Positions 36,027 to 45,284 are shown, counted from the first letter of the stretch. The stretch is 64,000 bases of DNA from Nostoc sp. ATCC 43529 (GCA_003326205.1 LWTK01000048.1:51606-115605), one strand, 5' to 3'. Numbers and translations: made by a program. Notes: generated by a model not told the origin, from the letters alone.

Positions 36027-36258
36027 AAATGTCCTGGCACAGAATCAATGAACTTTTTCATGAAACACAAGTTCTATGCAACTATGGTGCAGGCTGATAT
36101 CCGTTCATAAATTCCTAAGAGATTGGAATTTGGGAAAGCAAAGAAAATATTAAGCTTTCATTTCTATCTGGTGAAGTTTTCGGTAGTCTCTTGTTTTGCC
36201 CATTTAACACAGCAAAAGTTCAAATTTTCGCAACTATTAGTACATTAAGGAGTAATAT

Positions 36259-37245
36259 ATGCAAGCTGTTGTAATTCCCCAATTTGGTGGCCCTGAAGTT
36301 CTGGAAGTTCGTGAATTACCAAATCCTCAACCAGGCCCAGGTCAAGTATCCATTGATGTTGTTTATGCTGGCGTCAACTACGCTGAAATCATCTTTCGTC
36401 GTGGGGTTCCAGGACTACCATTGCCGTTTGTTCCTGGGATTGAAGTAGCTGGATATGTGCGTGAATTAGGCCCAGATGTACAAAATCTGCGTGTCGGTCA
36501 ACCTGTTGCTGCACTTACAATTATTGCCGGTGGTGGTTATGCTGAGATCGCGATCGCCCAAGCACCCCTTGTTTTTCCCCTAGATGATTTGGACGGAAAT
36601 ATTGACTTGGCTACCGCCGCCGCCTTGCCATCAAATGTTACCACAGCATTTTTACTACTTTCTTCTGTTGCTAAACTCCATCCTGGGGAGTCCGTTCTGG
36701 TACATGCAGCAGCAGGTGGAGTTGGTAGTGTTTTAGGCCAAGTGGCTCGCTACTTAGGTGCAGGTAAAGTTGTTGGTACAGTTGGTAGCCCAGACAAAAT
36801 TGATTATGCTAAGTCACTAGGTTATGACCAAGTTTTGCTTCGCGATGAAATCACAGATGCACGAGCGATAACTGGTCTACCTGGTTTCGATATCATTCTA
36901 GATCAAGTTGGTGGCGTTACTCGCACCCAAAGTTTAGAGTTGCTCAATCAACTTGGTCGGCTGGTTGCTATGGGTAACGCTAGCAATGCCGAGGATGTAC
37001 AAATATCTGCCAATCTTTTGTGGTTCACAGGTAAAGCGGTTCTCGGCTTCAATTTGCGTGCAATGAGTATAGAGTTTCCAGAACGTGTGAATATAGCTGC
37101 ACGGCAAGCTTTACAACTAGTTGCAAGTGGCAAAGTGCGCGTAGATGTTACTGATGTACTATCACTTAATCAAGCAGTTGAGGCACATCAGCGAATTGAG
37201 CAGAGACTCACAACAGGCAAGCTTGTGCTGCGAGTTCAAGGCTAG
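36259..37245 (+). CDS. Zinc-free MDR oxidoreductase (quinone reductase / enoyl reductase type)
   Basis: Medium-chain dehydrogenase/reductase of 328 residues: N-terminal GroES-like domain (VIPQFGGPEVLEVRELPNPQPGPGQ) and a Rossmann domain with VHAAAGGVGSVLGQVARYLGA. The Cys/His zinc ligands of alcohol dehydrogenases are absent, which puts it with NADPH:quinone and enoyl reductases that reduce activated C=C bonds. AAGGAG lies seven bases before the ATG. In an A-factor-like route a butenolide C=C reduction is needed, and this enzyme or the SDR could supply it (inference). A perfect 10-base-pair hairpin follows the stop. Confidence 0.88.
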   Translation: MQAVVIPQFGGPEVLEVRELPNPQPGPGQVSIDVVYAGVNYAEIIFRRGVPGLPLPFVPGIEVAGYVRELGPDVQNLRVGQPVAALTIIAGGGYAEIAIAQAPLVFPLDDLDGNIDLATAAALPSNVTTAFLLLSSVAKLHPGESVLVHAAAGGVGSVLGQVARYLGAGKVVGTVGSPDKIDYAKSLGYDQVLLRDEITDARAITGLPGFDIILDQVGGVTRTQSLELLNQLGRLVAMGNASNAEDVQISANLLWFTGKAVLGFNLRAMSIEFPERVNIAARQALQLVASGKVRVDVTDVLSLNQAVEAHQRIEQRLTTGKLVLRVQG

Positions 37246-37275
37246 AGATTAAATTCTAGGCAACATCCATAAAAC

Positions 37276-37303
37276 TGGGGCAATCTGCTAATTGATTGCC
37301 CCA
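37276..37303 (+). terminator. Hairpin between MDR and HAD genes
   Basis: TGGGGCAATC and GATTGCCCCA form a perfect 10-bp stem with an 8-base loop, 30 bases after the MDR stop. No T-run follows, so it may be an attenuating or RNA-stabilising hairpin rather than a full terminator. Confidence 0.45.
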
Positions 37304-37330
37304 ATATCTAGATATGTTTAGGAGTTAAAT

Positions 37331-38011
37331 GTGCGCTTAACAGGTATTTTTCTCGATTTTGATGGTGTAATATCACCTAATTCCGTCGGTCTGATGCATA
37401 AATGGGTATATGAATATATTAACAAATTTACTTCTGTACCTATAAGAGAAAGAACAATCAAAGAAATTGCTAAATTGACCACTACTTTTCCTCCAAAAGC
37501 TGTTTTAGAACTTGTTTTTCAATCTTTCGGAATTCCTCTTGATGTCAAACAAGTACAACAGTTAATGCATAAAGAAATTAGTGATTCTGTTGCGATCGAT
37601 CCAGGATTTAGCCGACTGCTCAATTTTTGTTCCCAGAACGATATACAGGTAAAAATTATCTCCCAAAGAAGTTCAACATCTGGGGCATTTAATCAACTTG
37701 AGCACGTTCCTGGTTTAGATGCTTCAATGGTATGTTCAACTCAGGGAATGTCAAAAGCCGATCCTGCTTGTTACATCCAAATCGGTAGTAACCTCCAACT
37801 TGATTTAAAAGACTGGATAATAGTCGATGACTCTCCCTATGCTTTAAGAGCAGCAAAGATAGCAAATTTGAAAACAGGTTTAATGGTTACTCCAACTTTC
37901 AATATAGATGACTATCTAGAGTATGAAGACCTGATTGATATTAAGCTCTCTTCTTTGGATAATCTGAGTAATATTGTAAAATCTAAAAATTTATGTAGTC
38001 TCGATGCTTGA
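37331..38011 (+). CDS. HAD-superfamily phosphatase-like protein
   Basis: HAD hydrolase of 226 residues with all four motifs: DFDGV (nucleophile Asp9, acid Asp11), Ser111 in KIISQRSS, Lys142 in GMSKADP and acidic pair Asp166/Asp167 in IIVDDSPYA. A helical cap (about residues 20-85) is of the phosphoglycolate-phosphatase/beta-phosphoglucomutase type. GTG start with AGGAG six bases upstream. Small phosphate esters are typical substrates. In a DHAP-derived butyrolactone route it would remove the phosphate (inference from context). It sits between the MDR and SnoaL-like genes. Confidence 0.85.
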   Translation: MRLTGIFLDFDGVISPNSVGLMHKWVYEYINKFTSVPIRERTIKEIAKLTTTFPPKAVLELVFQSFGIPLDVKQVQQLMHKEISDSVAIDPGFSRLLNFCSQNDIQVKIISQRSSTSGAFNQLEHVPGLDASMVCSTQGMSKADPACYIQIGSNLQLDLKDWIIVDDSPYALRAAKIANLKTGLMVTPTFNIDDYLEYEDLIDIKLSSLDNLSNIVKSKNLCSLDA

Positions 38012-38060
38012 GCAACAATATTTTGTGAGACGAACAGTAATTTTTTAAAGGATAAATATC

Positions 38061-38495
38061 ATGGAAGCAACAACTGTTAAATTGAATTTGAACATGGATA
38101 CAATAAGTAGCGATAGAAAAGCTGATACAGAGGAGCTACAAAAGTTAGTTGGAGGATTTTTGAATGCATTTCTCACAAATGATGTTGCACTAGTTGAGCA
38201 AGAACTACCTGATGATTTTCTCGGCATAGTACCAGATGGTCGGGTTATTAATAAAGCATTAGAAATCGAAAACGTGAAAAGCGTAGCTCTGGAATCTTTA
38301 AATACCGATCAAGTTAAAATATATTGGTATGGAGATACAGTAGCTATCATTAACTTCTGCCTATCAATCAAATTGAAGGGACAAGATGCAGTGGAAGTGC
38401 GAGATTCCCATGTATACATGAAAAGGGATGGGCGCTGGCAAATGATTATGGGTCATGCAACTCCCATATTGCAACCGTGGGTACTGTCATCATAA
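38061..38495 (+). CDS. SnoaL/NTF2-like protein
   Basis: The 144-residue protein has the cone-shaped NTF2-like fold pattern: helical start (ELQKLVGGFLNAFLTNDVALVEQELPDDFLGIVPDG), then alternating strands ending RDSHVYMKRDGRWQMIMGHATPI. Members of the SnoaL/DUF4440 class act as cyclases, isomerases or hydroxylases on polyketides or as binding proteins. The KRDGRWQMI segment near the end is typical. AAGGAT precedes the ATG. The last co-directional gene of the tailoring run, 49 bases after the HAD gene. Confidence 0.8.
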   Translation: MEATTVKLNLNMDTISSDRKADTEELQKLVGGFLNAFLTNDVALVEQELPDDFLGIVPDGRVINKALEIENVKSVALESLNTDQVKIYWYGDTVAIINFCLSIKLKGQDAVEVRDSHVYMKRDGRWQMIMGHATPILQPWVLSS

Positions 38496-39089
38496 AGTGT
38501 GGTAATTAAGTAGGTGGACACAATTATTTAGAAGGCGCATTTCGACTTCTCCCAAGGGGAGATGCTACGCGAACGCTCAATGCTCGGTAAGCTTATTCCA
38601 AGAGGGTTGAGCGCAGTCGAAACCCGGCGAGATCGAGTTAGGTTTAATTTAGTCCTTGTACTTATCAAATGCCTTTTTTGTCTGAGAAAGTTGTAGATTT
38701 ACGAGTACCAGAAAGTTTCCACCCAGTTGATTTATATTCAACTGAACGGCAATTTTTCTTGAACTTGGGAAAACCCTTTTTACCCTTAATCCTGACTTCT
38801 TTTACTACCGAAAGGATTGCAGGATGATATTTAGACTAGATTCTGCAAAAAAACCAGCGAAGAAACAAACCCCAATCCTATTTCTCTAGCCATCACACGT
38901 AGTATGCCAACTAAAGGCATTGTGTCCCCCACATTGCCTTAGCTTTGGCTTTGGGCTGCTTTTTGGGCGAATTCTCTAAAATTCATACGTAAGTAAATAT
39001 TAGAAAATCTTTACAAACACTCAGTAAAGCGTACATTCAAGGAATAATAAATAAAAAGAATACTAAGCCAAGTTCATTTAGTCACACTT
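38496..39089. other. Intergenic region with dispersed repeat
   Basis: About 590 bases. Positions 38540-38630 carry a repeat with TTTCGACT...AGTCGAAA arms (GGTTGAGCGCAGTCGAAAC) plus a CTCCCAAGGGGAG palindrome, typical dispersed cyanobacterial repeats. A 52-codon frame at 38669-38827 has no family resemblance and no good ribosome-binding site. The remainder is the promoter side of the secreted propeller gene. Confidence 0.5.
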
Positions 39090-40166
39090 ATGTCTAGCCG
39101 AAATTTTTATAAAACTAGCCTTAGTTTAGCAGCTATTACCGTTGGTGGAATCACTATGGGCGGATTAACTGCCCTACCAGCACAAGCAGGCCTGTTAGTC
39201 AGCAACATTACTGGTAATAACGTCTTAGAATATGATGAAATCACAGGTGATTTTATTAGAACTTTTATCCCTACAGGAAGTGGAGGGTTAACTAACCCCA
39301 ATGGCTTGCTCTTGGCGCCAAATGGTAATGTGCTGGTTAGCAGTTGGGGTAATGGTAGCGTCCAAGAGTATGACGGGAAAACAGGAGCATTTGTCAGAAC
39401 TGTTGTCTCCCCTGGCAGTGGTGGACTAGCTAATCCTATTGGCCTATTCTTCGGTCGCAATGGCAATTTATTTGTTAACAGTTTTGGTACTAACAGTATC
39501 CTGGAATATAACAGCACAACAGGTGGATTCTTGGGTACATTCATTGGCCCTGATAGCGGTGGGTTAAGTCGTCCCGTCACTTCAATCTTTGGCCCAAATG
39601 GCAACCTGTTTGTTAGTAGCTTTGGAAATGGCAGTGTTTTAGAGTATGACGGACTTACAGGCGCATTCCTTGGAGATTTTGTCCCCTCTGGTAGTGGTGG
39701 GTTAAATCTGGCTGAAGCTATCACCTTTGGCCCAAATGGAAACCTGTTTGTGAACAGTTCGGGTTCTAGTGCATTTAGCGATCGCGTGGGACTCAGTGCT
39801 GTCTTAGAATATGATGGTAATACAGGGGCATTTCTCAGAACTGTTGTCCCCCCTGGTAGCGGAGGGCTAAGTAGTCCCACTGGTTTGCTGTTTAATCCTG
39901 ATGGCAAACTTTTGGTTAGCAGCTTTACTACTGCTAATGTCTTAGAATATGACGGCACAACGGGAGAATTTGTCAAAACCTTCATTTCTCCTGGTAGTGG
40001 TGGCTTAGTTAATCCCACACAAATTTTGTTAATACCAACTTCAGTTCCTGAACCTAATTCTGCCTTTGGTATAGTAGTGTTGGGTATTATAGGTTCTGTT
40101 TGGGTATTAAAGCGTAATCAAAAAATCATGAAAATCCCTGTAAGTGGTAGTATTCACAATCAGTAG
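39090..40166 (+). CDS. Secreted NHL/Vgb-like beta-propeller protein with PEP-CTERM
   Basis: The 358-residue protein has a signal peptide (SLSLAAITVGGITMGGLTALPAQA, cleavage near residue 32-33), about six blades of roughly 45 residues (consensus FGPNGNLFVSSFGNGSVLEYDGxTGAFL, GSGGL), and a C-terminal PEP-CTERM sorting signal (VPEPNSAFGIVVLGIIGSVWVLKRN). It should be exported and processed by an exosortase or left at the surface. It is clearly paralogous to the unexported propeller at 16623-17507. It follows the tailoring genes but has its own upstream region. Ligand unknown. Confidence 0.85.
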   Translation: MSSRNFYKTSLSLAAITVGGITMGGLTALPAQAGLLVSNITGNNVLEYDEITGDFIRTFIPTGSGGLTNPNGLLLAPNGNVLVSSWGNGSVQEYDGKTGAFVRTVVSPGSGGLANPIGLFFGRNGNLFVNSFGTNSILEYNSTTGGFLGTFIGPDSGGLSRPVTSIFGPNGNLFVSSFGNGSVLEYDGLTGAFLGDFVPSGSGGLNLAEAITFGPNGNLFVNSSGSSAFSDRVGLSAVLEYDGNTGAFLRTVVPPGSGGLSSPTGLLFNPDGKLLVSSFTTANVLEYDGTTGEFVKTFISPGSGGLVNPTQILLIPTSVPEPNSAFGIVVLGIIGSVWVLKRNQKIMKIPVSGSIHNQ

Positions 40167-40316
40167 ACCGAAAACTTTTGCGATGCCTGCGGCGGGCGTA
40201 GCCATCGCTAAAAAATACTAGTGTGTGATACCGTTTTTGGAGAAATGTGCAAAAGCTAATTACTTAAAATAAACGATAAGTTTAGCTTATTAACAAGCCC
40301 CAAAGATCAACCAAAA

Positions 40317-40625
40317 TCAGCCGGATGGTAAACAAACTTCGCAGGCTATGTCATAGTTGCGGTCTACTGCTTGACGTAAAAACTCAAGCATTTGTTTGAG
40401 TGTAAACAGATGAGAAAAAACTTGCCTAGAACTTCTTTTTAAACGGCTAAGATAATGCCACACTAAATAAATCCAAATATTAATAATTAAAAAAGCTAAA
40501 CTAACAAATAGAAGCCGAATGACAGGATTTTTAATAGTAGTTTTAATTCGGCATTGATGAACTATTCTACAATAGTATTTTAAAGGACAGAATTTGAGCA
40601 AAATTGCACTGAAACGGGTATTCAT
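40317..40625 (-). pseudogene. Transposase C-terminal remnant
   Basis: The 102-residue frame contains a segment like the end of a DDE transposase: RIVHQCRIKTTIKNPVIRL followed by LLFVSLAFLIINIWIYLVW. This matches the common pattern of a basic R...RTTSKNP-RLL stretch and a hydrophobic N-W helix in IS4/ISH-type transposases. No catalytic DDE residues upstream and no terminal repeats are visible, so it is a decayed fragment. It marks the edge of the biosynthetic locus. Confidence 0.55.
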
Positions 40626-40856
40626 TACACAGCGATCGCACTCATTTTTCGGTCTACTGAAATTGGTAACTTCTAATACATTTTTTCCATTCTTGTTAGG
40701 AGAGCCAGTTTTTCTCTTTGCTCCTTCTTTCTAACTACAACCCAGAATCAGTAAACTCGCTTCAAAAAAGCTATAAATTCCAGGTTTGGTAATCGGGATA
40801 CAGACAAACATCATCTATTCGGATAATTGCCACATCCCGATTTTCTGGAGACGTAG

Positions 40857-41762
40857 CTACTGGACAAAGGTAAATCTGCCAAAAGACGGACCATATACCT
40901 GTTGAGAACCAATTCTATCCAGTTCTGTGATAGCTAGTTCTGCACTGCCCCTTCCTCCACAAAAATAGTGCATGACAGATTGAGGATCGTATTCAGTTAA
41001 TGGAGTATCACCTCCTAACGGTTCACCTTGACAAGCGGGAGGCGCGCCACTGCGGATATGCTCATGTCGGAATCCCAATACATGACCTAACTCATGGCGT
41101 AAAACACCAACTCGATTAAATCTTAGAGAGGGGTCAAAATAGGAACCATCAACGAGAACTCGCCGCCGCGAAGGGGGATCGTTTGGGAAGAAAGCCGAGG
41201 CAATAAACGCTCCTCTCGCGTCAATTTCTCTCACCGTGAAAATGACACCAGCCCTATTTAAACCTGGGCTGTCATCAAGTGCCTCTAAATATTCAAATTG
41301 CACCCCACATGTTACTGACCAATCTTGAGTTGCCAGTTTCATGTTCTCTTTGACTGTGTTGTATCGCTGGTCGCTGGTGAATGTCTGTTTTAGTACACAA
41401 TAAGTAAGCTTGAGTCCTTCTGCCCAGCGAACAATTTTCCCACTTCCATCTGTGACACCGATTAAACCGCGTAAATCAGTTATTCCTAAAAAGCCCATTC
41501 CGGCACTAGCCAAAAGATTTTGCGATTCCCGCTCTCGGTTCTGAGTGGCTCGCTGATTGGCATATAGCAGTAACTCATCTTCATCGAGTAGTAAATCACC
41601 CTCTGCTATCAAGTAGGTAGTCCCATCAATGGTGACTCTTTTGAGTCCATTTTCTTCGTCTGTAAATCTTTGAAATACATCTGAGTGCGACAGTTCGCTT
41701 CGCAGTTGAGTGCGACTTTCTAGAAATATTGTAGAAGCACTTTTTTTGATGTTTTCACTCAT
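40857..41762 (-). CDS. Metzincin-type zinc metalloprotease (matrixin-like)
   Basis: Predicted zinc endopeptidase of 301 residues. The metzincin motif HELGHVLGFRH is at 223-233 and the Met-turn SVMHY at 262-266. Residues 1-75 form an N-terminal region without a classical signal peptide, containing the VDG/IDG-xxYLIAEGDLLLDEDE segment. A very similar segment occurs in the stand-alone 74-residue protein encoded just upstream (41826-42050). AGGAGA precedes the ATG. Fold and catalysis are clear; substrate and location are not. Part of a co-directional set with the HAD-M28 peptidase gene. Confidence 0.9.
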   Translation of the reverse strand: MSENIKKSASTIFLESRTQLRSELSHSDVFQRFTDEENGLKRVTIDGTTYLIAEGDLLLDEDELLLYANQRATQNRERESQNLLASAGMGFLGITDLRGLIGVTDGSGKIVRWAEGLKLTYCVLKQTFTSDQRYNTVKENMKLATQDWSVTCGVQFEYLEALDDSPGLNRAGVIFTVREIDARGAFIASAFFPNDPPSRRRVLVDGSYFDPSLRFNRVGVLRHELGHVLGFRHEHIRSGAPPACQGEPLGGDTPLTEYDPQSVMHYFCGGRGSAELAITELDRIGSQQVYGPSFGRFTFVQ

Positions 41763-41825
41763 GATCGTTTCTCCTATTTAATGTTTTTTGTTGAATAAAC
41801 TCTCTTTTTCAATAAAATTAAAAAA

Positions 41826-42050
41826 TCAAGAAGAGTTTATTTCGTTGTCTTTACTCTCATTTTCTGTTGTAGAATCAGAACAGTTCACAGATTTTTTTTG
41901 CCGCAAAAAATATGAATAAAATTCATTGTCATCCAAAAGAATATCTCCCTCAAAAACGTAATATTTAATGCCATCGACAACAACTGATTTAAACTGCTGC
42001 TGAAAGTTGAGATATTCCTGAGAATTTTCTTCTAGGGGATCTTCTGTCAT
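41826..42050 (-). CDS. 74-residue stand-alone homologue of the metzincin N-terminal region
   Basis: Residues about 20-50 (FKSVVVDGIKYYVFEGDILL, then DDNE) align with residues 41-63 of the neighbouring metalloprotease (KRVTIDGTTYLIAEGDLLLD, then EDE). The rest is Glu/Ser/Asn-rich. AGGAG lies eight bases before the ATG and the gene is 63 bases upstream of the protease gene. It could be a separate propeptide, inhibitor, chaperone or export adaptor for the protease. No catalytic motif is present. The similarity is seen directly; the role is inference. Confidence 0.75.
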   Translation of the reverse strand: MTEDPLEENSQEYLNFQQQFKSVVVDGIKYYVFEGDILLDDNEFYSYFLRQKKSVNCSDSTTENESKDNEINSS

Positions 42051-42266
42051 TTCGATTACTCCTGCGATCTTTAATGTCTTCAGTGGAATATTCCCCAGCT
42101 ATGCACTGCTTGATCGGGATTCTGTAGGTATCGACACCGATAGTTGGCTCTTGACGCAGTTCCGATCACTCCTCGGCAATGTAACGCCAAAACAGCGATG
42201 AAGGGGATTATGACAAGATGGGTTGTTACAAATATGCTTTTTGAGTTCCTTAGTATTGGGATTGAT

Positions 42267-44162
42267 TTATAAGTTGGCTGTTAACCAAGCTGCTGCACCA
42301 ACTACACGGGCAATATCAGCCGCATAGTCAAAATCGACAAAAGTATCCCTGTCTTTGTGGTAATTGGGATTAGGTTCAACACTCAAAGAGGTAGGCAAGG
42401 GTCCTGCAAAGAAATCTTCAGAGGTAACACAAGCCGCATAGCCTCGTTGATGAAAACTTGCATGATCGCTCCTTCCCTCGGCAGGGTCGGGTTGGGTATA
42501 GATTTGAGGATGTTCTAGTGTGGGAGAAAGAGCAGAAACTAGCCGTTCAAGACGTTGGGCAAGAACAAGCGATCGCCTCTGCACGTCAGCGCATTTTGCA
42601 TAACCAACGTGAACTTCAAAGGAACGAGGGGGTTCGATGTTGTAACCAATCATGTCCATCTGGTACACACCAATAATAGGGGCGGCAATCGCCGCTTGCG
42701 TTCTCGCGTAAGCTTGGCTACCAACTAAGCCATGCTCCTCGGCATTAAAGAGGACAAAGCGAATTGTTCTCTTAGATGGGTTAAGGGAATTAAGCTCTTT
42801 GATCGCCTCGGCAAGCCCTAAGACAGCAGCAACTCCACTTGCGTCATCATCAGCACCAGGGGCAGGATCATTTTTGGGATCATAAGATATATCACTAGCA
42901 GCAGTAGAATCTAAATGGGCAGTAACTAGAACTATCTCCTGTGATTGACTGCCTTGAATTTCTGCCTCTACGTTGTATAACTCCCGTCCTTCGTGGACAA
43001 ACTGATTCATTCTGACACTAAAAATATCTCCCCCAATGCTTTTGAGGTCTTGTGCTAATGCTTCTGTAACCAACGGCATATCTGGACTGTGAATATGTCG
43101 GCTTTTGATAATTCTTTGCTGCTCATCGAGAGGTTTTATTCCTGCATACCTTTCCACATAGCTGCGAATTTTGTCAGGTGTAATGGCTTTAAATTTGTCT
43201 AATTCAGCCTGATTTAAGGATGGCTCCGTGGTAGGAGAGGTTAAAAAGCCAGCAGTTCTCGCATTGTTACCTTCTCCAAATGGTTCGAGCAAACTAAGAT
43301 CGGGCAGCAGTTTCAGATTATGTCCGTGTTGGGCGTTCTCAAAATGATAGTCTTCTACTGAGCGATCTGATGGTAAGGCAACGAAAAGACCTTCAGTTGA
43401 AGAAGCCAAAACCATTTTAGAGGATTCATCATTAGCAAAAAATTCCGTCGATCTTCCTTGTGGGTTGAGAAAGCCAGTGCTTTTTTGAAGATCGTCCCGT
43501 AGTAAATAAACTTCTGTAGTCAGGGGATCGTCTTCACTACCCAAGCGATCTACTGCAAATCCCAAATCATCAAGTCTCATCGCTGCTTGGCTTGTGGCGA
43601 TCGCGTAAACCTGATTTCCTTTGTCACCAGTCACATACAAAGGTACAACAGGTAGAGATTTAATGACTTGCTGCCATCCCTGTTCACTGCGATCGCTTGG
43701 GACAGTCACGCGAATATACCTTAAATGGCTACCATTGAGCACGTCCCAAACTAGACAAGGATGTGGAACTACACGCCAACCAGCTTGTATTGCATAACTT
43801 CGCTCATGACTATCCTCACCAACAAATAGACACTGGTTTGGAGTATCAGAATGGCCTGCTTGACGTGCTGTCAACTGAAAGATTTCTGAAGAGTTTTTTG
43901 CACCATAAATGATTAGATCAGAATCGAAAAGATCATAAATTTGACACTCTTCCAGCACTCCCTTTACGTTTTCGGGTTTATCATCGCCGATATTCGATAT
44001 GATTCCGATGCGACTGTTGCACTCACGCAACTGCCGCAGTACATCAGGCACATAAGGATAAACATCTAAACCTTCAAGGCGATAGGGAAAGGGTGAAATT
44101 CTTGGATCTCCAAGAGTACCGCCTATGTCAAAAAAAATAACATTATGGGTGTTTTCACTCAT
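42267..44162 (-). CDS. HAD hydrolase - M28 aminopeptidase fusion
   Basis: The 631-residue protein has two enzyme-like ends. Residues 1-150 form a HAD domain (FFDIGGTLGDP with Asp12, IISNIGD, LFVGEDSHE). The aspartate two positions after the nucleophile is a Gly, so phosphatase activity is doubtful. Residues about 325-631 form an M28 zinc aminopeptidase: AHLDST (His416), PGADDDASG (Asp438), FNAEEHGLVGS (Glu475/476), YQMDMIGY and NYHKDRDT. A linker at 170-320 has no recognised domain. No signal peptide is visible. The two halves lie in one uninterrupted frame, so the fusion is real in this sequence. Confidence 0.85.
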   Translation of the reverse strand: MSENTHNVIFFDIGGTLGDPRISPFPYRLEGLDVYPYVPDVLRQLRECNSRIGIISNIGDDKPENVKGVLEECQIYDLFDSDLIIYGAKNSSEIFQLTARQAGHSDTPNQCLFVGEDSHERSYAIQAGWRVVPHPCLVWDVLNGSHLRYIRVTVPSDRSEQGWQQVIKSLPVVPLYVTGDKGNQVYAIATSQAAMRLDDLGFAVDRLGSEDDPLTTEVYLLRDDLQKSTGFLNPQGRSTEFFANDESSKMVLASSTEGLFVALPSDRSVEDYHFENAQHGHNLKLLPDLSLLEPFGEGNNARTAGFLTSPTTEPSLNQAELDKFKAITPDKIRSYVERYAGIKPLDEQQRIIKSRHIHSPDMPLVTEALAQDLKSIGGDIFSVRMNQFVHEGRELYNVEAEIQGSQSQEIVLVTAHLDSTAASDISYDPKNDPAPGADDDASGVAAVLGLAEAIKELNSLNPSKRTIRFVLFNAEEHGLVGSQAYARTQAAIAAPIIGVYQMDMIGYNIEPPRSFEVHVGYAKCADVQRRSLVLAQRLERLVSALSPTLEHPQIYTQPDPAEGRSDHASFHQRGYAACVTSEDFFAGPLPTSLSVEPNPNYHKDRDTFVDFDYAADIARVVGAAAWLTANL

Positions 44163-45284
44163 AATTTAACTTTCCAAAATTATTTATAATGCTCTTTATT
44201 AAACAAGGCTTTCTGGTAGCAATTGTACAGAAACTTAAGCTAAAAAAACTTTGTTCATCGCAGAACCTGCTTTTTTAAAAGTATTATTAAGTATCGGTTC
44301 TGTAGTAGTTTGTGATTAGCTTAATTTAAGAAATGTAATATCTGTAGAGATATTTAAGTCCTAATTTTAATAAATAAAATTAGGAGTAGAACCAAAACTA
44401 TTGTTAAGCCCGTAATTGAATTTTCGCAGTTAGACAGAAAAACTTTAAGACTGAAAGTTAATCCCATTCCTTGAGCAACATTCTGAATCTCCAATAGTTA
44501 TTAAGTAGACATCCCGAACAATTGATTCTGCGTTACCCAAAATCCTCAGTAGGGACGAACAACTGTTCGCCCTCATATCATCTCTGGAAATGTCTAGTCT
44601 TAAAAAATTGGGTATTTGATATCTAAATCATGTTTCGATACATAATTTCATTATGATAAGCTCAAAGGCTTAATCCTCTAACTAAAGTTAGAGGATAAGT
44701 AAGCCAAAAGTATAGTATTGCTGAACATGATACTAATTAAGAAAAACCTCGTCTCTTGATTGGGTAAATTTAGGTGATTTCAATTAGCAAGTTGTCAATA
44801 CAACAAAATACGGCAATGATAAACTCTTCAATAGAAAACATCTTTCCTTCATTTTAGCCACTGATGACGATTTTCTTTCTCCAGATGAGTATTGTGAGGT
44901 TTTTCTTTTCAATCATTCTTACACCAGCATTTTGTAACGAAGCAATACTCGCACATCGCATTTTGTAAAGAAATTTATACTATTACATTCACTTTTATAG
45001 CATTCATATAACCTTAGAAAATACTAGTAACTATGTATTGAGCTTGTTCTTTTGTCGAATAACAAATTATTTATCGTTGTTAACACATTAGTGTCGCTTT
45101 ACAATGTACCTTGCTAAGTTAGGCTATATCAAGCATTAGCCCATTATAGGCATACAGTATAAGTCTTTTTTTACCTGCCGTTGTTATAAGGAATCCAAAG
45201 TGTTACAACATAGCTGGGATAGGAATTAGATTAATTTAAAAGTTTAACGACATTAATTTCATAGCACTACAAATAAATTGTTAT
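44163..45284. other. Long AT-rich intergenic region
   Basis: About 1.1 kb with no supportable gene. It holds a dispersed palindrome TAGGGACGAACAACTGTTCGCCCT near 44552-44575, a strong hairpin at 44673-44696, and otherwise AT-rich DNA. It ends at the peptidase remnant beginning at 45285. The lack of coding sequence together with remnants on both sides suggests past deletions. Confidence 0.5.
44673..44696. terminator. Strong hairpin in noncoding DNA
   Basis: ATCCTCTAAC, TAAA loop, GTTAGAGGAT: a perfect 10-bp stem with a 4-base loop. No gene ends nearby and no T-run follows, so its role is open (orphan terminator or repeat). Confidence 0.35.

Noticed and set aside
15400..38500. Cylindrocyclophane- or hierridin-type cluster
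   Set aside because: FAAL and KAS III/ACP genes are present, but there is no type III PKS, no CylC-type halogenase and no alkylating cyclase, so the known scheme does not fit.
38669..38827. 52-codon plus-strand gene after the SnoaL-like gene
   Set aside because: ATG present but no Shine-Dalgarno and no recognisable pattern. It may be a tail of an older gene but cannot be supported.
39107..40018. 303-codon minus-strand frame opposite the secreted propeller
   Set aside because: Antisense shadow created by the regular repeat codons of the propeller gene.
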